Shown here: in pieces, positions 35,761 to 48,519 of the stretch
How positions within the stretch are numbered: position 1 is the stretch's first letter
How the letters are laid out: each line of letters starts with the position of its first letter
Source: Pseudomonas entomophila
Lineage (GTDB): Bacteria > Pseudomonadota > Gammaproteobacteria > Pseudomonadales > Pseudomonadaceae
NCBI RefSeq assembly: GCF_029193575.1
Contig: NZ_JARGCS010000015.1
Span: forward strand, 1-64,000
Reading direction: 5' to 3'
Length of the DNA stretch: 64,000 nt
Program-made: the position numbers and the translations under genes
Notes under the pieces: generated by a model
Seen by the model: only the letters and a program-made list of their open reading frames with translations
Told to the model about the DNA's origin: nothing
The model's database searches: none

Positions 35761-37218
35761 TCAGTGATGCTTGCGCGGCACCGGCTTCAACAGTTCATCC
35801 GGCGGCATCTCGCACTTGATCTTGCGCCCCAGCAGTTCCTCGATCGCCGGCAACTGGTACGAGTCGTCCTCGCCGGCAAAGCTGATCGACACCCCGCTGC
35901 TGCCCGCCCGGCCCGTGCGGCCGATACGGTGCACGTAGTCGTCCGGGTCTTCCGGCAGGGTGAAGTTGATCACATGGCTGATGCCATCGATATGGATGCC
36001 GCGGCCCGCCACGTCGGTGGCCACCAGCACGGTGATGCGCCCCTCGCGGAAGTTCTCCAAGGTGCGGATGCGCTTGTGCTGCGGCACGTCACCCGACAGC
36101 TGGGCGGCGTTGATGCCGTCGCGCACCAGTTTCTCCTCGATGCGCCGCACCTCGTCCTTGCGGTTGGCGAAGACCATCACCCGTTCCCATTTGTTCTGGG
36201 TCACCAGGTTGTACAGCAGCTTGTACTTGTCGCTGCCGGCCACGGCGTAGACATGCTGCTCGACCGTCTCGCTGGCCACGTTCTCCGGCTCGATCTCGAC
36301 GATCGCCGGGTTGGTGGTCCACTGCTTGGCCAGGTTCATCACGTCTTCGGTGAAGGTGGCGGAGAACAGCAGGGTCTGGCGCTCGCTCTTCGGTGGCGTC
36401 TGGCGAATGATCTGCCGCACTTGCGGGATGAAGCCCATGTCGAGCATGCGGTCGGCTTCGTCCAGCACCAGCACCTCGACCATGTCCAGGTGCACCTCGC
36501 CGCGCTGGTGGAAGTCCAGCAGGCGCCCCGGGGTGGCGACCAGGATGTCGCAGTGGCGGGTTTCCAGGGCCTTGAGCTGCTTGTCGAAGTCCATGCCGCC
36601 GACGAAGCTCATGACATTCAGGCCGCTGTACTTGGTCAGGGCCATGGCGTCCTTGGCGATCTGCACCACCAGCTCGCGCGTGGGGGCGATGATCAGCGCC
36701 CGCGGCTCGCCCATGTAGCGCTCCTTGGGCGGCGGTACCTGCTGCAGCTGGGAAATGATCGAGATCAGGAACGCCGCGGTCTTGCCGGTGCCGGTCTGGG
36801 CCCGGCCGATGGCGTCCTGGCCACGCAGGGTGTGGCCCAGCACCTGGGCCTGGATCGGCGTGCAGTAGGGGAAACCGAGGTCCTGGATGGCGTGCATCAG
36901 CTCGTTGGAGAGCTTGAAGTCGTGGAAACGGGTCTTGCCTTCCTGGGGCTCGACCACGAAGTCTTCCGGCTTCCACAGGCTGGCCTGGGGCTTGGGCTTG
37001 CGTTCGCGACGCGGTTTGTCCTTGGCCGGTTGTTCGGCGCGCGGCTGGGCCGGGGCTTCGGCTTCGGCGGCAGGCGCGGGCTTGGGTTTGCGAGGCGGCC
37101 GGGCCTCGGACGGTGCCGGCACGGGGGCCGGCGCGGGGGCAATCACAGGGGCTGCGGGCTCGACGGCCTGAGGCGCGGCGTCTGCCTTGCCGAATATTTT
37201 CTTGAGTGCCTTGAGCAC
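35761..37218 (-). CDS. rhlB: DEAD-box RNA helicase RhlB
   Basis: This 485-residue ATP-dependent RNA helicase is, in enterobacteria, part of the RNA degradosome. All core motifs are present: [58 protein letters not shown] and [10 protein letters not shown]. The first 75 or so residues are a Pro/Ala/Lys-rich tail probably used for RNA or partner binding. The end KHH is short compared with E. coli RhlB. Confidence 0.92.
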   Translation of the reverse strand: MLKALKKIFGKADAAPQAVEPAAPVIAPAPAPVPAPSEARPPRKPKPAPAAEAEAPAQPRAEQPAKDKPRRERKPKPQASLWKPEDFVVEPQEGKTRFHDFKLSNELMHAIQDLGFPYCTPIQAQVLGHTLRGQDAIGRAQTGTGKTAAFLISIISQLQQVPPPKERYMGEPRALIIAPTRELVVQIAKDAMALTKYSGLNVMSFVGGMDFDKQLKALETRHCDILVATPGRLLDFHQRGEVHLDMVEVLVLDEADRMLDMGFIPQVRQIIRQTPPKSERQTLLFSATFTEDVMNLAKQWTTNPAIVEIEPENVASETVEQHVYAVAGSDKYKLLYNLVTQNKWERVMVFANRKDEVRRIEEKLVRDGINAAQLSGDVPQHKRIRTLENFREGRITVLVATDVAGRGIHIDGISHVINFTLPEDPDDYVHRIGRTGRAGSSGVSISFAGEDDSYQLPAIEELLGRKIKCEMPPDELLKPVPRKHH

Positions 37219-37320
37219 GATCGTCTCGTCAACTGGTTAAGGAATGTACGCCGGGCAGTGTAAAGCAAGATTCGGGCGCGGCGTAGTGCACTGTTCCGAC
37301 AACTACAGCGAAACCCGCCA

Positions 37321-38313
<993 letters not shown>

Positions 38314-39342
38314 ATGAAGATGTTGAAAACCACCCTGGCGGTGCTGACCGCTGCCGCCGCACTGGGCACCGTAGGTGTCGCACAGGCCGGCGCTACGCTT
38401 GATGCGGTGCAGAAGAAAGGATTCGTCCAGTGTGGCGTGAGTGACGGCTTGCCGGGCTTCTCCGTACCGGACGCCAAAGGCAACATCGTCGGCATCGACG
38501 CCGATGTCTGCCGTGCGGTCGCCGCCGCCGTGTTCGGCGATGCCACCAAGGTCAAGTTCAGCCAGCTGAACGCCAAGGAGCGCTTCACCGCGCTGCAGTC
38601 CGGCGAAGTCGACGTGCTGTCGCGTAACACCACCTGGACCAGCTCGCGTGACTCCGGCATGGGCCTGGTGTTCGCCGGCGTCACCTACTACGACGGCATC
38701 GGCTTCCTGGCCAACAAGAAGCTGGGCGTTTCCAGCGCCAAGGAGCTCGATGGCGCGACCATCTGCATCCAGGCCGGCACCACCACCGAGCTGAACGTCT
38801 CCGACTACTTCCGCGCCAACGGCCTGAAGTACACCCCGATCACCTTCGACACCTCCGACGAGAGCGCCAAGTCACTGGAGTCCGGCCGTTGCGACGTGCT
38901 GACCTCCGACAAGTCGCAGCTGTTCGCCCAGCGCTCCAAGCTGGCCGCGCCGACCGAGTACGTCGTACTGCCTGAAACCATCTCCAAGGAGCCTCTGGGC
39001 CCAGTGGTGCGCAAGGGTGACGAGGAGTGGTTCAGCATCGTCAAGTGGACCCTGTACGCCATGCTCAACGCCGAAGAGGCTGGCATCACCTCGAAGAACG
39101 TCGAGGCCGAAGCCAAGTCGACCAAGAACCCGGACGTCGCGCGTCTGCTGGGTGCCGACGGTGAATACGGCAAGGACCTGAAGCTGCCGAAGGACTGGGT
39201 GGTGCAGATCGTCAAGCAGGTCGGCAACTACGGTGAAGTGTTCGAGAAGAACCTCGGCAAGAGCACCCCGCTGCAGATCGACCGTGGCCTGAACGCCCTG
39301 TGGAACAACGGCGGCATCCAGTACGCACCGCCAGTGCGCTGA
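38314..39342 (+). CDS. aapJ: AapJ: amino-acid ABC transporter substrate-binding protein
   Basis: This periplasmic binding protein of 342 residues with signal peptide (ending VAQA) is for L-amino acids. DGLPGFSVPDAKGNIVGIDA, VDVLSRNTTWTSSRD and GLNALWNNGGIQYAPPVR are typical of the general L-amino acid (Aap) type. The ATG at 38314 has GGAGG six bases upstream. A hairpin after the stop separates it from the permease genes and may raise its relative expression. Confidence 0.94.
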   Translation: MKMLKTTLAVLTAAAALGTVGVAQAGATLDAVQKKGFVQCGVSDGLPGFSVPDAKGNIVGIDADVCRAVAAAVFGDATKVKFSQLNAKERFTALQSGEVDVLSRNTTWTSSRDSGMGLVFAGVTYYDGIGFLANKKLGVSSAKELDGATICIQAGTTTELNVSDYFRANGLKYTPITFDTSDESAKSLESGRCDVLTSDKSQLFAQRSKLAAPTEYVVLPETISKEPLGPVVRKGDEEWFSIVKWTLYAMLNAEEAGITSKNVEAEAKSTKNPDVARLLGADGEYGKDLKLPKDWVVQIVKQVGNYGEVFEKNLGKSTPLQIDRGLNALWNNGGIQYAPPVR

Positions 39343-39351
39343 TGCTTGCCC

Positions 39352-39378
39352 CCCGCGGCGGCATGCCGCCGCCGCGGG
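39352..39378 (+). other. Hairpin between aapJ and aapQ
   Basis: CCCGCGGCGGC pairs with GCCGCCGCGGG in a very GC-rich stem. A T-run (TTTTTT) follows only about 12 bases later, so it may partly stop or stabilise transcripts, keeping the binding protein in excess over the membrane parts. Confidence 0.55.
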
Positions 39379-39409
39379 TCGTTCGAATCCCTTTTTTCCG
39401 GGGCACTTC

Positions 39410-40588
39410 ATGCAAAATCAAATCGGCGCACGCAAAGGGTATTCCCTGAGCGATCCACGTGTGCGCGCGTGGTTGTTCCAGATCATCACGGTGGTCTTCG
39501 TGGTCGGCCTGGGCTGGTACCTGTTCCACAACACCCAGACCAACCTGCAACACCGGGGCATCACCTCCGGCTTCGACTTCCTCGAACGCAGCGCGGGCTT
39601 CGGCATCGCCCAGCACCTGATTCCCTACGTGGAATCGGACACCTACGCGCGGGTGTTCGTGATCGGCTTGCTCAACACCTTGCTGGTGACCTTCATCGGC
39701 ATCGTCCTGGCGACCCTGCTCGGCTTCATCATCGGCGTGGCCCGGCTGTCGTCCAACTGGATGATCAACAAGCTGGCGACCGTGTACGTGGAGACCTTCC
39801 GCAACATTCCGCCACTGCTGCAAATCCTGTTCTGGTACTTCGCGGTGTTCCTGACCCTGCCCGGCCCACGGGGCAGCATCAACCTCGACGACACCTTCTT
39901 CATCAGCAACCGCGGCCTGAACATGCCCGGCGCCATCATTGCCGAAGGCTTCTGGCCGTTCGTGGCGGCCCTGGCGCTGGCGATCGGCGGCATCGTGCTG
40001 ATGGTGCGCTTCGCCAACAAGCGCTTCGAGGAAACCGGCCAACCGTTCCACAAGTTCTGGGTGGGCCTGGCGATGTTCATTGGCATTCCCGGCGTCTGCG
40101 CGCTGCTGTTCGGCAGCCCGGTGCACTGGGAGGTGCCGCAGCTCAAGGGCTTCAACTTCGTCGGTGGCTGGGTGCTGATTCCCGAGCTGCTGGCCCTGAC
40201 CCTGGCGCTGACCATCTACACGGCGGCGTTCATCGCCGAGATCGTGCGCTCGGGCATCAAGTCGGTGAGCCACGGCCAGACCGAAGCGGCCCGCTCGCTG
40301 GGCCTGCGCGAAGGCCCGACCCTGCGCAAGGTCATCATCCCCCAGGCCTTGCGGGTGATCATTCCGCCGCTGACCAGCCAATACCTGAACCTGGCGAAGA
40401 ACTCCTCCCTGGCGGCCGGTATCGGCTACCCGGAAATGGTCTCGCTGTTCGCCGGTACCGTGCTCAACCAGACCGGCCAGGCCATCGAGGTGATCGCCAT
40501 CACCATGAGTGTTTATCTCGCGATCAGCATCAGCATTTCCCTGCTGATGAACTGGTACAACAAGCGCATCGCGCTGATCGAGCGGTGA
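39410..40588 (+). CDS. aapQ: AapQ: amino-acid ABC transporter permease
   Basis: This 392-residue inner-membrane permease has the long N-terminal region of Aap permeases and the EAA loop (GQTEAARSLGLREGPTLRKV). ETFRNIPPLLQILFWYF is typical of polar amino-acid permeases. It pairs with AapM to form the channel. Confidence 0.94.
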   Translation: MQNQIGARKGYSLSDPRVRAWLFQIITVVFVVGLGWYLFHNTQTNLQHRGITSGFDFLERSAGFGIAQHLIPYVESDTYARVFVIGLLNTLLVTFIGIVLATLLGFIIGVARLSSNWMINKLATVYVETFRNIPPLLQILFWYFAVFLTLPGPRGSINLDDTFFISNRGLNMPGAIIAEGFWPFVAALALAIGGIVLMVRFANKRFEETGQPFHKFWVGLAMFIGIPGVCALLFGSPVHWEVPQLKGFNFVGGWVLIPELLALTLALTIYTAAFIAEIVRSGIKSVSHGQTEAARSLGLREGPTLRKVIIPQALRVIIPPLTSQYLNLAKNSSLAAGIGYPEMVSLFAGTVLNQTGQAIEVIAITMSVYLAISISISLLMNWYNKRIALIER

Positions 40589-40598
40589 GGATTCGCGC

Positions 40599-41696
40599 AT
40601 GACGTCCCATGTTTTCAAACCCGACATGCCGCCACCGGTGAAGACCGTTGGCGTGATCGCCTGGATGCGGGCGAACCTGTTCTCCAGCTGGCTCAACACC
40701 CTGTTGACGCTGTTCGCCCTGTACCTGGTGTGGCTGATCGTGCCGCCGCTGCTGCAATGGTCGATCTTCGACGCCAACTGGGTCGGCACCACCCGCGCCG
40801 ACTGCACCAAGGACGGCGCTTGCTGGGTGTTCATCCAGCAGCGTTTCGGCCAGTTCATGTACGGCTACTACCCTAGCGAGCTGCGCTGGCGCGTGGACCT
40901 GACCGTGTGGCTCGCCGTGCTCGGCGCCGCGCCGTTGTTCATCAACCGCTTCCCGCGCAAGGCCGTGTACGGCCTGGGCTTCCTGGTGCTGTACCCGATC
41001 CTCGCCTACACCCTGCTGCACGGCGGCTACCTGGGCCTGGCCACGGTGCCGACCAGCCAGTGGGGCGGCCTGATGCTGACCCTGGTGATCGCCACCGTGG
41101 GCATCGTCGGCGCCTTGCCGCTGGGCATCCTGCTGGCGCTGGGGCGGCGTTCGAACATGCCGGCGGTGAAGGTGGTCTGCGTGACCTTCATCGAGTTCTG
41201 GCGTGGCGTGCCGCTGATCACCGTGCTGTTCATGTCCTCGGTGATGCTGCCGTTGTTCCTGCCCGAGGGCATGAGCTTCGACAAACTGTTGCGGGCGATG
41301 ATCGGCGTGATCCTGTTCCAGTCGGCGTACATCGCCGAGGTGGTCCGTGGTGGCCTGCAGGCCATCCCCAAGGGCCAGTACGAAGCCGCCGCGGCCATGG
41401 GCCTGGGCTACTGGCGCGCGATGGGCCTGGTGATCCTGCCCCAGGCGCTGAAGCTGGTGATCCCCGGCATCGTCAACACCTTCATCGCGCTGTTCAAGGA
41501 CACCAGCCTGGTGATCATCATCGGCCTGTTCGACCTGCTCAACAGCGTCAAGCAAGCCGCTGCCGACCCCAACTGGCTGGGCATGGCGACCGAGGGCTAC
41601 GTGTTCGCCGCCCTGGTGTTCTGGATTTTCTGTTTCGGTATGTCCCGCTACTCCATGCACCTGGAGCGCAAGCTGGACACTGGCCACAAGCGTTAG
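40599..41696 (+). CDS. aapM: AapM: amino-acid ABC transporter permease
   Basis: This 365-residue second permease has EAA-loop [19 protein letters not shown] and [20 protein letters not shown]. It starts 10 bases after aapQ and ends 10 bases before aapP, so the four genes form one operon. Confidence 0.94.
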   Translation: MTSHVFKPDMPPPVKTVGVIAWMRANLFSSWLNTLLTLFALYLVWLIVPPLLQWSIFDANWVGTTRADCTKDGACWVFIQQRFGQFMYGYYPSELRWRVDLTVWLAVLGAAPLFINRFPRKAVYGLGFLVLYPILAYTLLHGGYLGLATVPTSQWGGLMLTLVIATVGIVGALPLGILLALGRRSNMPAVKVVCVTFIEFWRGVPLITVLFMSSVMLPLFLPEGMSFDKLLRAMIGVILFQSAYIAEVVRGGLQAIPKGQYEAAAAMGLGYWRAMGLVILPQALKLVIPGIVNTFIALFKDTSLVIIIGLFDLLNSVKQAAADPNWLGMATEGYVFAALVFWIFCFGMSRYSMHLERKLDTGHKR

Positions 41697-41706
41697 GAGT
41701 TTCGAA

Positions 41707-42471
41707 ATGAGTGAAGCGATCAAGCAGCCTGCCGGCCCCGAAGGCATCATCCAGATGCAGGGTGTGAACAAGTGGTACGGCCAGTTCCATGTGCTCAAGG
41801 ACATCAACCTGAACGTGCGCCAAGGCGAGCGTATCGTGCTGTGCGGCCCTTCGGGCTCGGGCAAGTCGACCACCATCCGCTGCCTCAACCGCCTGGAGGA
41901 ACACCAGCAGGGGCGCATCGTCGTCGATGGCGTGGAACTGACCAACGACCTCAAGCAGATCGAGGCGATCCGCCGCGAAGTGGGCATGGTGTTCCAGCAC
42001 TTCAACCTGTTCCCGCACCTGACCATCCTGGAGAACTGCACCCTGGCGCCAATGTGGGTGCGCAAGATGCCCAAGCGCAAGGCCGAGGAAATCGCCATGC
42101 ACTTCCTGGAGCGCGTGCGCATTCCGGAGCAGGCGCACAAGTACCCGGGGCAATTGTCCGGTGGTCAGCAACAGCGGGTGGCGATTGCCCGGGCGCTGTG
42201 CATGAAGCCGAAGATCATGCTGTTCGACGAGCCGACCTCGGCGCTGGACCCGGAGATGGTCAAGGAAGTGCTCGACACCATGGTGAGCCTGGCCGAAGAC
42301 GGCATGACCATGCTGTGCGTGACCCACGAAATGGGCTTTGCCCGCACCGTGGCGAACCGGGTGATCTTCATGGACAAGGGCGAGATCGTCGAGCAGGCCT
42401 CGCCGGATGACTTCTTCGACCGGCCGCGCAGCGACCGGACCAAGTTGTTCCTGAGCCAGATCCTGCACTAA
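41707..42471 (+). CDS. aapP: AapP: amino-acid ABC transporter ATPase
   Basis: This 254-residue ATPase has Walker [11 protein letters not shown]-loop [11 protein letters not shown], signature LSGGQQQRV, Walker [14 protein letters not shown] and VTHEMGFA, the exact pattern of polar amino-acid transporter ATPases. Confidence 0.96.
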   Translation: MSEAIKQPAGPEGIIQMQGVNKWYGQFHVLKDINLNVRQGERIVLCGPSGSGKSTTIRCLNRLEEHQQGRIVVDGVELTNDLKQIEAIRREVGMVFQHFNLFPHLTILENCTLAPMWVRKMPKRKAEEIAMHFLERVRIPEQAHKYPGQLSGGQQQRVAIARALCMKPKIMLFDEPTSALDPEMVKEVLDTMVSLAEDGMTMLCVTHEMGFARTVANRVIFMDKGEIVEQASPDDFFDRPRSDRTKLFLSQILH

Positions 42472-42481
42472 GGCTGAAAGC

Positions 42482-42564
42482 ATCGCGGGGCAAGCCCGCA
42501 CCTACAGGCTCGGCGCTGTTATGAACACGGCGCTGAACCTGGAGGAGCGGGCTTGCCCCGCGAT
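42482..42564. repeat. REP pair in inverted orientation
   Basis: ATCGCGGGGCAAGCCCGC and GCGGGCTTGCCCCGCGAT are inverted REP units separated by 47 bases. They lie between the converging aapP and algW genes and could act as a transcription barrier. Confidence 0.85.
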
Positions 42565-42606
42565 TGCGTCAGGGAAGGCAACAATGCTGAGCGTGCCGAC
42601 CCCGGT

Positions 42607-43767
<1,161 letters not shown>

Positions 43768-43968
43768 CGAACGAATCCTGGGAATAGGGCGGGGGTCGTG
43801 TGGTGCAGGGCGCGAGCGCGCGCGATCATACACCTGAACAGGCGTGGTGTCCGCTTCGCGCGCCCCACAACCTTGCGCCGGTTCCCCCGAACCCGGCGAC
43901 AGCCCATAATGGCGCTCATTATACGGGCCCTTGAGCCCCCGCAAGCGCCGATTTCGAGGAGATTTTCA

Positions 43969-44727
43969 ATGGCCGTCGCCCTGAGCACCCTGGTCGAGGA
44001 AGCCGAGCGCTACTTGGCCAGCGCCAAGATCCAGGATTACTGCCCCAACGGCCTGCAGGTCGAGGGCCGTCCGCAGGTCAGCCGCATCGTCAGCGGCGTC
44101 ACCGCCAGCCAGGCGCTGCTGGATGCCGCGGTCGAGGCCGACGCCGACCTGGTGCTGGTGCACCATGGCTATTTCTGGAAGGGCGAGAACCCGTGCATCA
44201 CGGGCATCAAGCAGCGGCGCATCAAGACCCTGCTCAAGCACGACATCAGCCTGCTGGCGTTCCACTTGCCGTTGGACGTGCACCCGGAAGTGGGTAACAA
44301 CGTGCAACTGGCGCGCCAACTGGAGATCACCGTCGAAGGCCCGCTCGACCCGGACAACCCGCGGGTGGTGGGGTTGATCGGCTCGTTGGCCGAGCCGATG
44401 TCGGCCAGCGACTTCGCCCGCCGTGTGCGCGAGGTGATGGGGCGCGAGCCGCTGGTGGTGGAAGGCGAGGGGATGATCCGCCGGGTCGGCTGGTGCACCG
44501 GCGGTGGGCAGGGCTACATCGATAATGCCATCGCGGCGGGGGTCGACCTGTTCATCAGTGGCGAGGCGTCGGAACAGACGTTCCACAGCGCGCGGGAGAA
44601 CGGCGTGAGCTTCATCGCCGCCGGGCATCACGCCACCGAGCGGTATGGCGTGCAGGCGCTGGGCGACTACCTGGCCAAGCGGTTCGCCCTGGAACACCTG
44701 TTCATCGATTGCCCTAACCCGATTTAG
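43969..44727 (+). CDS. Nif3-like dinuclear metal-centre protein
   Basis: This 252-residue YbgI/Nif3-family protein is thought to form a hexameric toroid with a dinuclear metal site. YCPNGLQVEG, LVLVHHGYFWKGE, the LLAFHLPLDVHPEVGNNVQL stretch and FIAAGHHATERYGV supply the conserved His and Glu ligands. The function is not established. It has GAGGAG upstream. Confidence 0.92.
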   Translation: MAVALSTLVEEAERYLASAKIQDYCPNGLQVEGRPQVSRIVSGVTASQALLDAAVEADADLVLVHHGYFWKGENPCITGIKQRRIKTLLKHDISLLAFHLPLDVHPEVGNNVQLARQLEITVEGPLDPDNPRVVGLIGSLAEPMSASDFARRVREVMGREPLVVEGEGMIRRVGWCTGGGQGYIDNAIAAGVDLFISGEASEQTFHSARENGVSFIAAGHHATERYGVQALGDYLAKRFALEHLFIDCPNPI

Positions 44728-44736
44728 TCAGGCGTG

Positions 44737-44826
44737 GCCCCATCGCGGGGCAAGCCCCCGCAGGTACGGCGCCGTTCCCAGGGCCGGATCGGTACCTGTG
44801 GAAGCGGGCTTGCCCCGCGATGGGGC
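44737..44826. repeat. REP pair in inverted orientation
   Basis: GCCCCATCGCGGGGCAAGCC and GGCTTGCCCCGCGATGGGGC are inverted REP units around a 50-base GC-rich middle. They lie between the Nif3 gene and cysD. Confidence 0.85.
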
Positions 44827-44960
44827 CCTCAAACCCGCAGTCATATCATTAGACCGTTTCGATCTAGCCGCCCTCCTAAATAGAATCAGGCGCTGTGATA
44901 AAGTGGCTCGCTCGAACACGGCCCGCTGGCCGTCCATAAGATCGTTTTTCGTGAGTAGCC

Positions 44961-45878
44961 ATGGTCGACAAACTGACGCACTTGAAACAGCTGGAGGCGG
45001 AGAGTATCCACATCATCCGCGAGGTGGCCGCCGAGTTCGACAACCCGGTGATGCTGTACTCGATCGGCAAGGACTCCGCCGTGATGCTGCACCTGGCGCG
45101 CAAGGCCTTCTTCCCAGGCAAGCTGCCGTTCCCGGTGATGCACGTCGACACCCAGTGGAAATTCCAGGAGATGTACCGCTTCCGCGACAAGATGGTCGAG
45201 GAAATGGGCCTGGAACTGATCACCCACGTCAACCCCGAAGGGGTGGCCCAGGGCATCAACCCGTTCACCCATGGCAGCTCCAAGCACACCGACATCATGA
45301 AGACCCAGGGCCTTAAGCAGGCGTTGGACAAGCATGGCTTCGACGCCGCCTTCGGTGGCGCGCGCCGCGATGAAGAGAAGTCCCGCGCCAAGGAGCGCGT
45401 CTACTCGTTCCGCGACAGCAAGCACCGCTGGGACCCGAAGAACCAGCGCCCCGAGCTGTGGAACGTCTACAACGGCAAGGTCAACAAGGGCGAGTCGATC
45501 CGCGTCTTCCCGCTGTCGAACTGGACCGAGCTGGACATCTGGCAGTACATCTACCTCGAAGGCATCCCGATCGTGCCGCTGTACTTCGCTGCCGAGCGCG
45601 AAGTCATCGAGAAGAACGGCACCCTGATCATGATCGACGACGCGCGCATCCTCGAGCACCTCAGCGACGAGGAGAAGGCGCGCATCGTCAAGAAGAAGGT
45701 GCGTTTCCGTACCCTGGGCTGCTACCCGTTGACGGGCGCTGTGGAGTCCGAAGCCGAAACGCTGACCGACATCATTCAGGAAATGCTTCTGACGCGTACT
45801 TCCGAGCGTCAGGGCCGAGTCATCGACCACGATGGCGCCGGTTCCATGGAAGACAAGAAACGTCAGGGCTACTTCTAA
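44961..45878 (+). CDS. cysD: CysD: sulfate adenylyltransferase subunit 2
   Basis: This 305-residue PP-loop enzyme makes adenosine phosphosulfate from ATP and sulfate. The PP-loop is [17 protein letters not shown] (about 31-47), and [14 protein letters not shown] and [14 protein letters not shown] are also typical. It is followed 15 bases later by cysNC, whose GTPase activity drives the reaction. Confidence 0.97.
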   Translation: MVDKLTHLKQLEAESIHIIREVAAEFDNPVMLYSIGKDSAVMLHLARKAFFPGKLPFPVMHVDTQWKFQEMYRFRDKMVEEMGLELITHVNPEGVAQGINPFTHGSSKHTDIMKTQGLKQALDKHGFDAAFGGARRDEEKSRAKERVYSFRDSKHRWDPKNQRPELWNVYNGKVNKGESIRVFPLSNWTELDIWQYIYLEGIPIVPLYFAAEREVIEKNGTLIMIDDARILEHLSDEEKARIVKKKVRFRTLGCYPLTGAVESEAETLTDIIQEMLLTRTSERQGRVIDHDGAGSMEDKKRQGYF

Positions 45879-45893
45879 CTTCAGGGTTACTCC

Positions 45894-47795
45894 ATGTCGC
45901 ACCAATCCGATTTGATCAGCGAAGACATCCTCGCTTATCTGGCTCAGCACGAGCGCAAAGAACTGCTGCGTTTCCTCACCTGCGGCAACGTGGATGACGG
46001 CAAGAGCACCCTGATCGGGCGCCTGCTGCACGACTCGAAGATGATCTACGAGGACCACCTCGAGGCCATCACCCGCGACTCGAAAAAGGTCGGCACCACC
46101 GGCGAGGAAGTCGACCTGGCGCTGCTGGTCGACGGCCTGCAGGCCGAGCGCGAGCAGGGCATCACCATCGATGTCGCCTACCGCTATTTCTCCACCGCCA
46201 AGCGCAAGTTCATCATCGCCGACACCCCGGGCCACGAGCAGTACACCCGCAACATGGCCACCGGCGCCTCGACCTGCGACCTGGCGATCATCCTGGTCGA
46301 CGCCCGCTACGGCGTGCAGACCCAGACCCGCCGGCACAGCTACATCGCCTCGCTGCTGGGCATCAAGCACATCGTCGTCGCGGTCAACAAGATGGACCTC
46401 AAGGGCTTCGACGAGCAGGTCTTCGAGTCGATCAAGGCCGACTACCTGAAGTTCGCCGATGCCATCGACCTCAAGCCGTCGAGCCTGCACTTCGTGCCCA
46501 TGTCGGCGCTCAAGGGCGACAACGTGGTCAACCGCAGCGAGCGTTCACCGTGGTACACGGGCCCGGCGTTGATGGAAATCCTCGAAACCGTGGAAGTGGC
46601 CGGCGACCGCAACTTCACCGACCTGCGCTTCCCGGTGCAGTACGTCAACCGCCCGAACCTGAACTTCCGCGGCTTCGCCGGCACTATCGCCAGCGGCGTG
46701 GTGCACAAGGGCGATGAGGTCGTGGTGCTGCCTTCGGGCAAGAGCAGCCGGGTCAAGTCGATCGTCACCTATGAGGGCGAGCTGGAAAACGCCGGCCCCG
46801 GCCAGGCGGTGACCCTGACCATGGAGGACGAGATCGACATCTCGCGTGGCGACCTGCTGGTGCATGCCGACAACGTTCCGCAGGTCGCCGACCAGTTCGA
46901 CGCCATGCTGGTGTGGATGGCCGAGGAGCCGATGCTCCCGGGCAAGAAATACGACATCAAGCGCGCCACCAGCTACGTGCCGGGCTCGATCGCCAGCATC
47001 ACCCACAAGGTCGATGTGAACACCCTGGAGCAGGGCGCCGCCAGCGCGCTGCAACTGAACGAGATCGGTCGCGTCAAGGTCGCCCTGGACGCCGCCATCG
47101 CCCTGGACGGCTATGACAGCAACCGCACCACCGGTGCGTTCATCGTCATCGACCGCCTGACCAACGGCACCGTCGGCGCCGGCATGATCATCGCCCCGCC
47201 GGTGCTGCCGCACGGCGGGACTGGCCAGCATGGCAAGCTGGCCCATGTGTCCACCGAGGAGCGCGCCCTGCGCTTCGGCCAGCAGCCGGCCACCGTGCTG
47301 TTCAGCGGCCTGTCGGGCGCGGGCAAGAGCACCCTGGCCTATGCCGTGGAGCGCAAGCTGTTCGACATGGGCCGTGCGGTGTACGTGCTCGATGGCCAGA
47401 ACCTGCGCCACGACCTGAACAAGGGCCTGCCCCAGGACCGCGCCGGTCGCACCGAGAACTGGCGTCGCGCCGCCCATGTGGCGCGCCAGTTCAACGAAGC
47501 CGGCCTGCTGACCCTGGCGGCCTTCGTCGCCCCGGATGCCGAAGGCCGCGAACAGGCCAAGGCGCTGATCGGCAAGGAGCGCCTGGTCACGGTGTACGTC
47601 CAGGCTTCGCCACTGGCTTGCCGCGAGCGTGACCCGCAGGGCCTGTATGCCGCCGGTGGCGACAACATCCCGGGCGAGAGCTTCCCATATGACGTGCCGC
47701 TGGATGCGGACCTGGTGATCGATACCCAGTCGGTCAGCGTCGATGAAGGTGTGAAGCAGGTGCTGGATGTGCTGCGTCAGCGTGGCGCGATCTGA
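45894..47795 (+). CDS. cysN: CysNC: sulfate adenylyltransferase GTPase fused to APS kinase
   Basis: This 633-residue fusion has a CysN GTPase half with G1 [14 protein letters not shown], the [17 protein letters not shown] switch and NKMD, and an APS kinase half with Walker [14 protein letters not shown] (about 465-477) that makes PAPS. The CysN-CysC fusion is usual in Pseudomonas. A good terminator follows. Confidence 0.97.
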   Translation: MSHQSDLISEDILAYLAQHERKELLRFLTCGNVDDGKSTLIGRLLHDSKMIYEDHLEAITRDSKKVGTTGEEVDLALLVDGLQAEREQGITIDVAYRYFSTAKRKFIIADTPGHEQYTRNMATGASTCDLAIILVDARYGVQTQTRRHSYIASLLGIKHIVVAVNKMDLKGFDEQVFESIKADYLKFADAIDLKPSSLHFVPMSALKGDNVVNRSERSPWYTGPALMEILETVEVAGDRNFTDLRFPVQYVNRPNLNFRGFAGTIASGVVHKGDEVVVLPSGKSSRVKSIVTYEGELENAGPGQAVTLTMEDEIDISRGDLLVHADNVPQVADQFDAMLVWMAEEPMLPGKKYDIKRATSYVPGSIASITHKVDVNTLEQGAASALQLNEIGRVKVALDAAIALDGYDSNRTTGAFIVIDRLTNGTVGAGMIIAPPVLPHGGTGQHGKLAHVSTEERALRFGQQPATVLFSGLSGAGKSTLAYAVERKLFDMGRAVYVLDGQNLRHDLNKGLPQDRAGRTENWRRAAHVARQFNEAGLLTLAAFVAPDAEGREQAKALIGKERLVTVYVQASPLACRERDPQGLYAAGGDNIPGESFPYDVPLDADLVIDTQSVSVDEGVKQVLDVLRQRGAI

Positions 47796-47811
47796 CCTTT
47801 AACGCGCGATG

Positions 47812-47843
47812 AAAAGCCCCGCTTCGGCGGGGTTTTTCTTTTT
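47812..47843 (+). terminator. Terminator of cysD-cysNC
   Basis: AAAAGCCCCGC-TTC-GGCGGGG followed by TTTTTCTTTTTT is a strong intrinsic terminator 17 bases after the cysNC stop. Confidence 0.9.
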
Positions 47844-47862
47844 TGCCGGGGCCGCTGTGCGG

Positions 47863-47888
47863 CCCATCGCGGGCTTGCCCCGCGATGG
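47863..47888. repeat. Single REP unit
   Basis: CCATCGCGGGCTTGCCCCGCGATGG is a self-pairing REP copy between the cysNC terminator and mdeR, which converge. Confidence 0.8.
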
Positions 47889-47912
47889 CTTGGAATGCTT
47901 ACGCATCGCCAC

Positions 47913-48392
47913 CTAGATATGCTTCTCCCCCACCGGAATCACCCGCCGCTCCTTGACCGCCTTGTACGAAAAACTCGAATAGATCTCCTTCACCCCTGGC
48001 AATGTTTGCAGCACCTCGCGGGCGAACTCGCCGAACGACTCCAGGTCGCGCGCCAAGATCTCCAGCAGGAAGTCATAGCGCCCGGAGATGTTGTGACAGG
48101 CGACGATCTCGGGAATCTCCATCAGCCGCTGCTCGAACGCCCGCGCCGCGTCCTTGTTGTGCGACTCCATCATGATGCTGACGAACGCCGTCACGCCGAA
48201 CCCCAGCGACTTCGGTGAAAGGGTGGCCTGGTAGCCGGTGATGTAGCCGCCTTCCTCCAGCAATTTCACCCGCCGCCAGCACGGCGAGGTGGTCAGGGCG
48301 ACCTGGTCGGCGAGTTCGGCGACGGTCAGGCGGGCATTGTCCTGCAGGGCGGCAAGCAGGGCGCGGTCGGTACGGTCGAGGGGCGTTGGCAT
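47913..48392 (-). CDS. mdeR: Lrp/AsnC-family regulator MdeR
   Basis: This 159-residue leucine-responsive type regulator has an N-terminal helix-turn-helix (LTVAELADQVALTTSPCWRR) and a C-terminal ligand-binding ferredoxin-like domain (NISGRYDFLLEILARD). It is divergent from the methionine gamma-lyase gene, as mdeR is in P. putida, where it activates mdeA in response to methionine. Confidence 0.9.
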   Translation of the reverse strand: MPTPLDRTDRALLAALQDNARLTVAELADQVALTTSPCWRRVKLLEEGGYITGYQATLSPKSLGFGVTAFVSIMMESHNKDAARAFEQRLMEIPEIVACHNISGRYDFLLEILARDLESFGEFAREVLQTLPGVKEIYSSFSYKAVKERRVIPVGEKHI

Positions 48393-48519
48393 GGTTTGCC
48401 CTTTGGCAGGTGGCGTTGTTGTTTTTGTTCCAAAACGGCGCCAGAACCTGGGTCAATTTGGAAAAAATTCAGGCGCGCTCAGGCATAAGCTTAGAACAAA
48501 CAACAAGGAGGCTGTTGTC

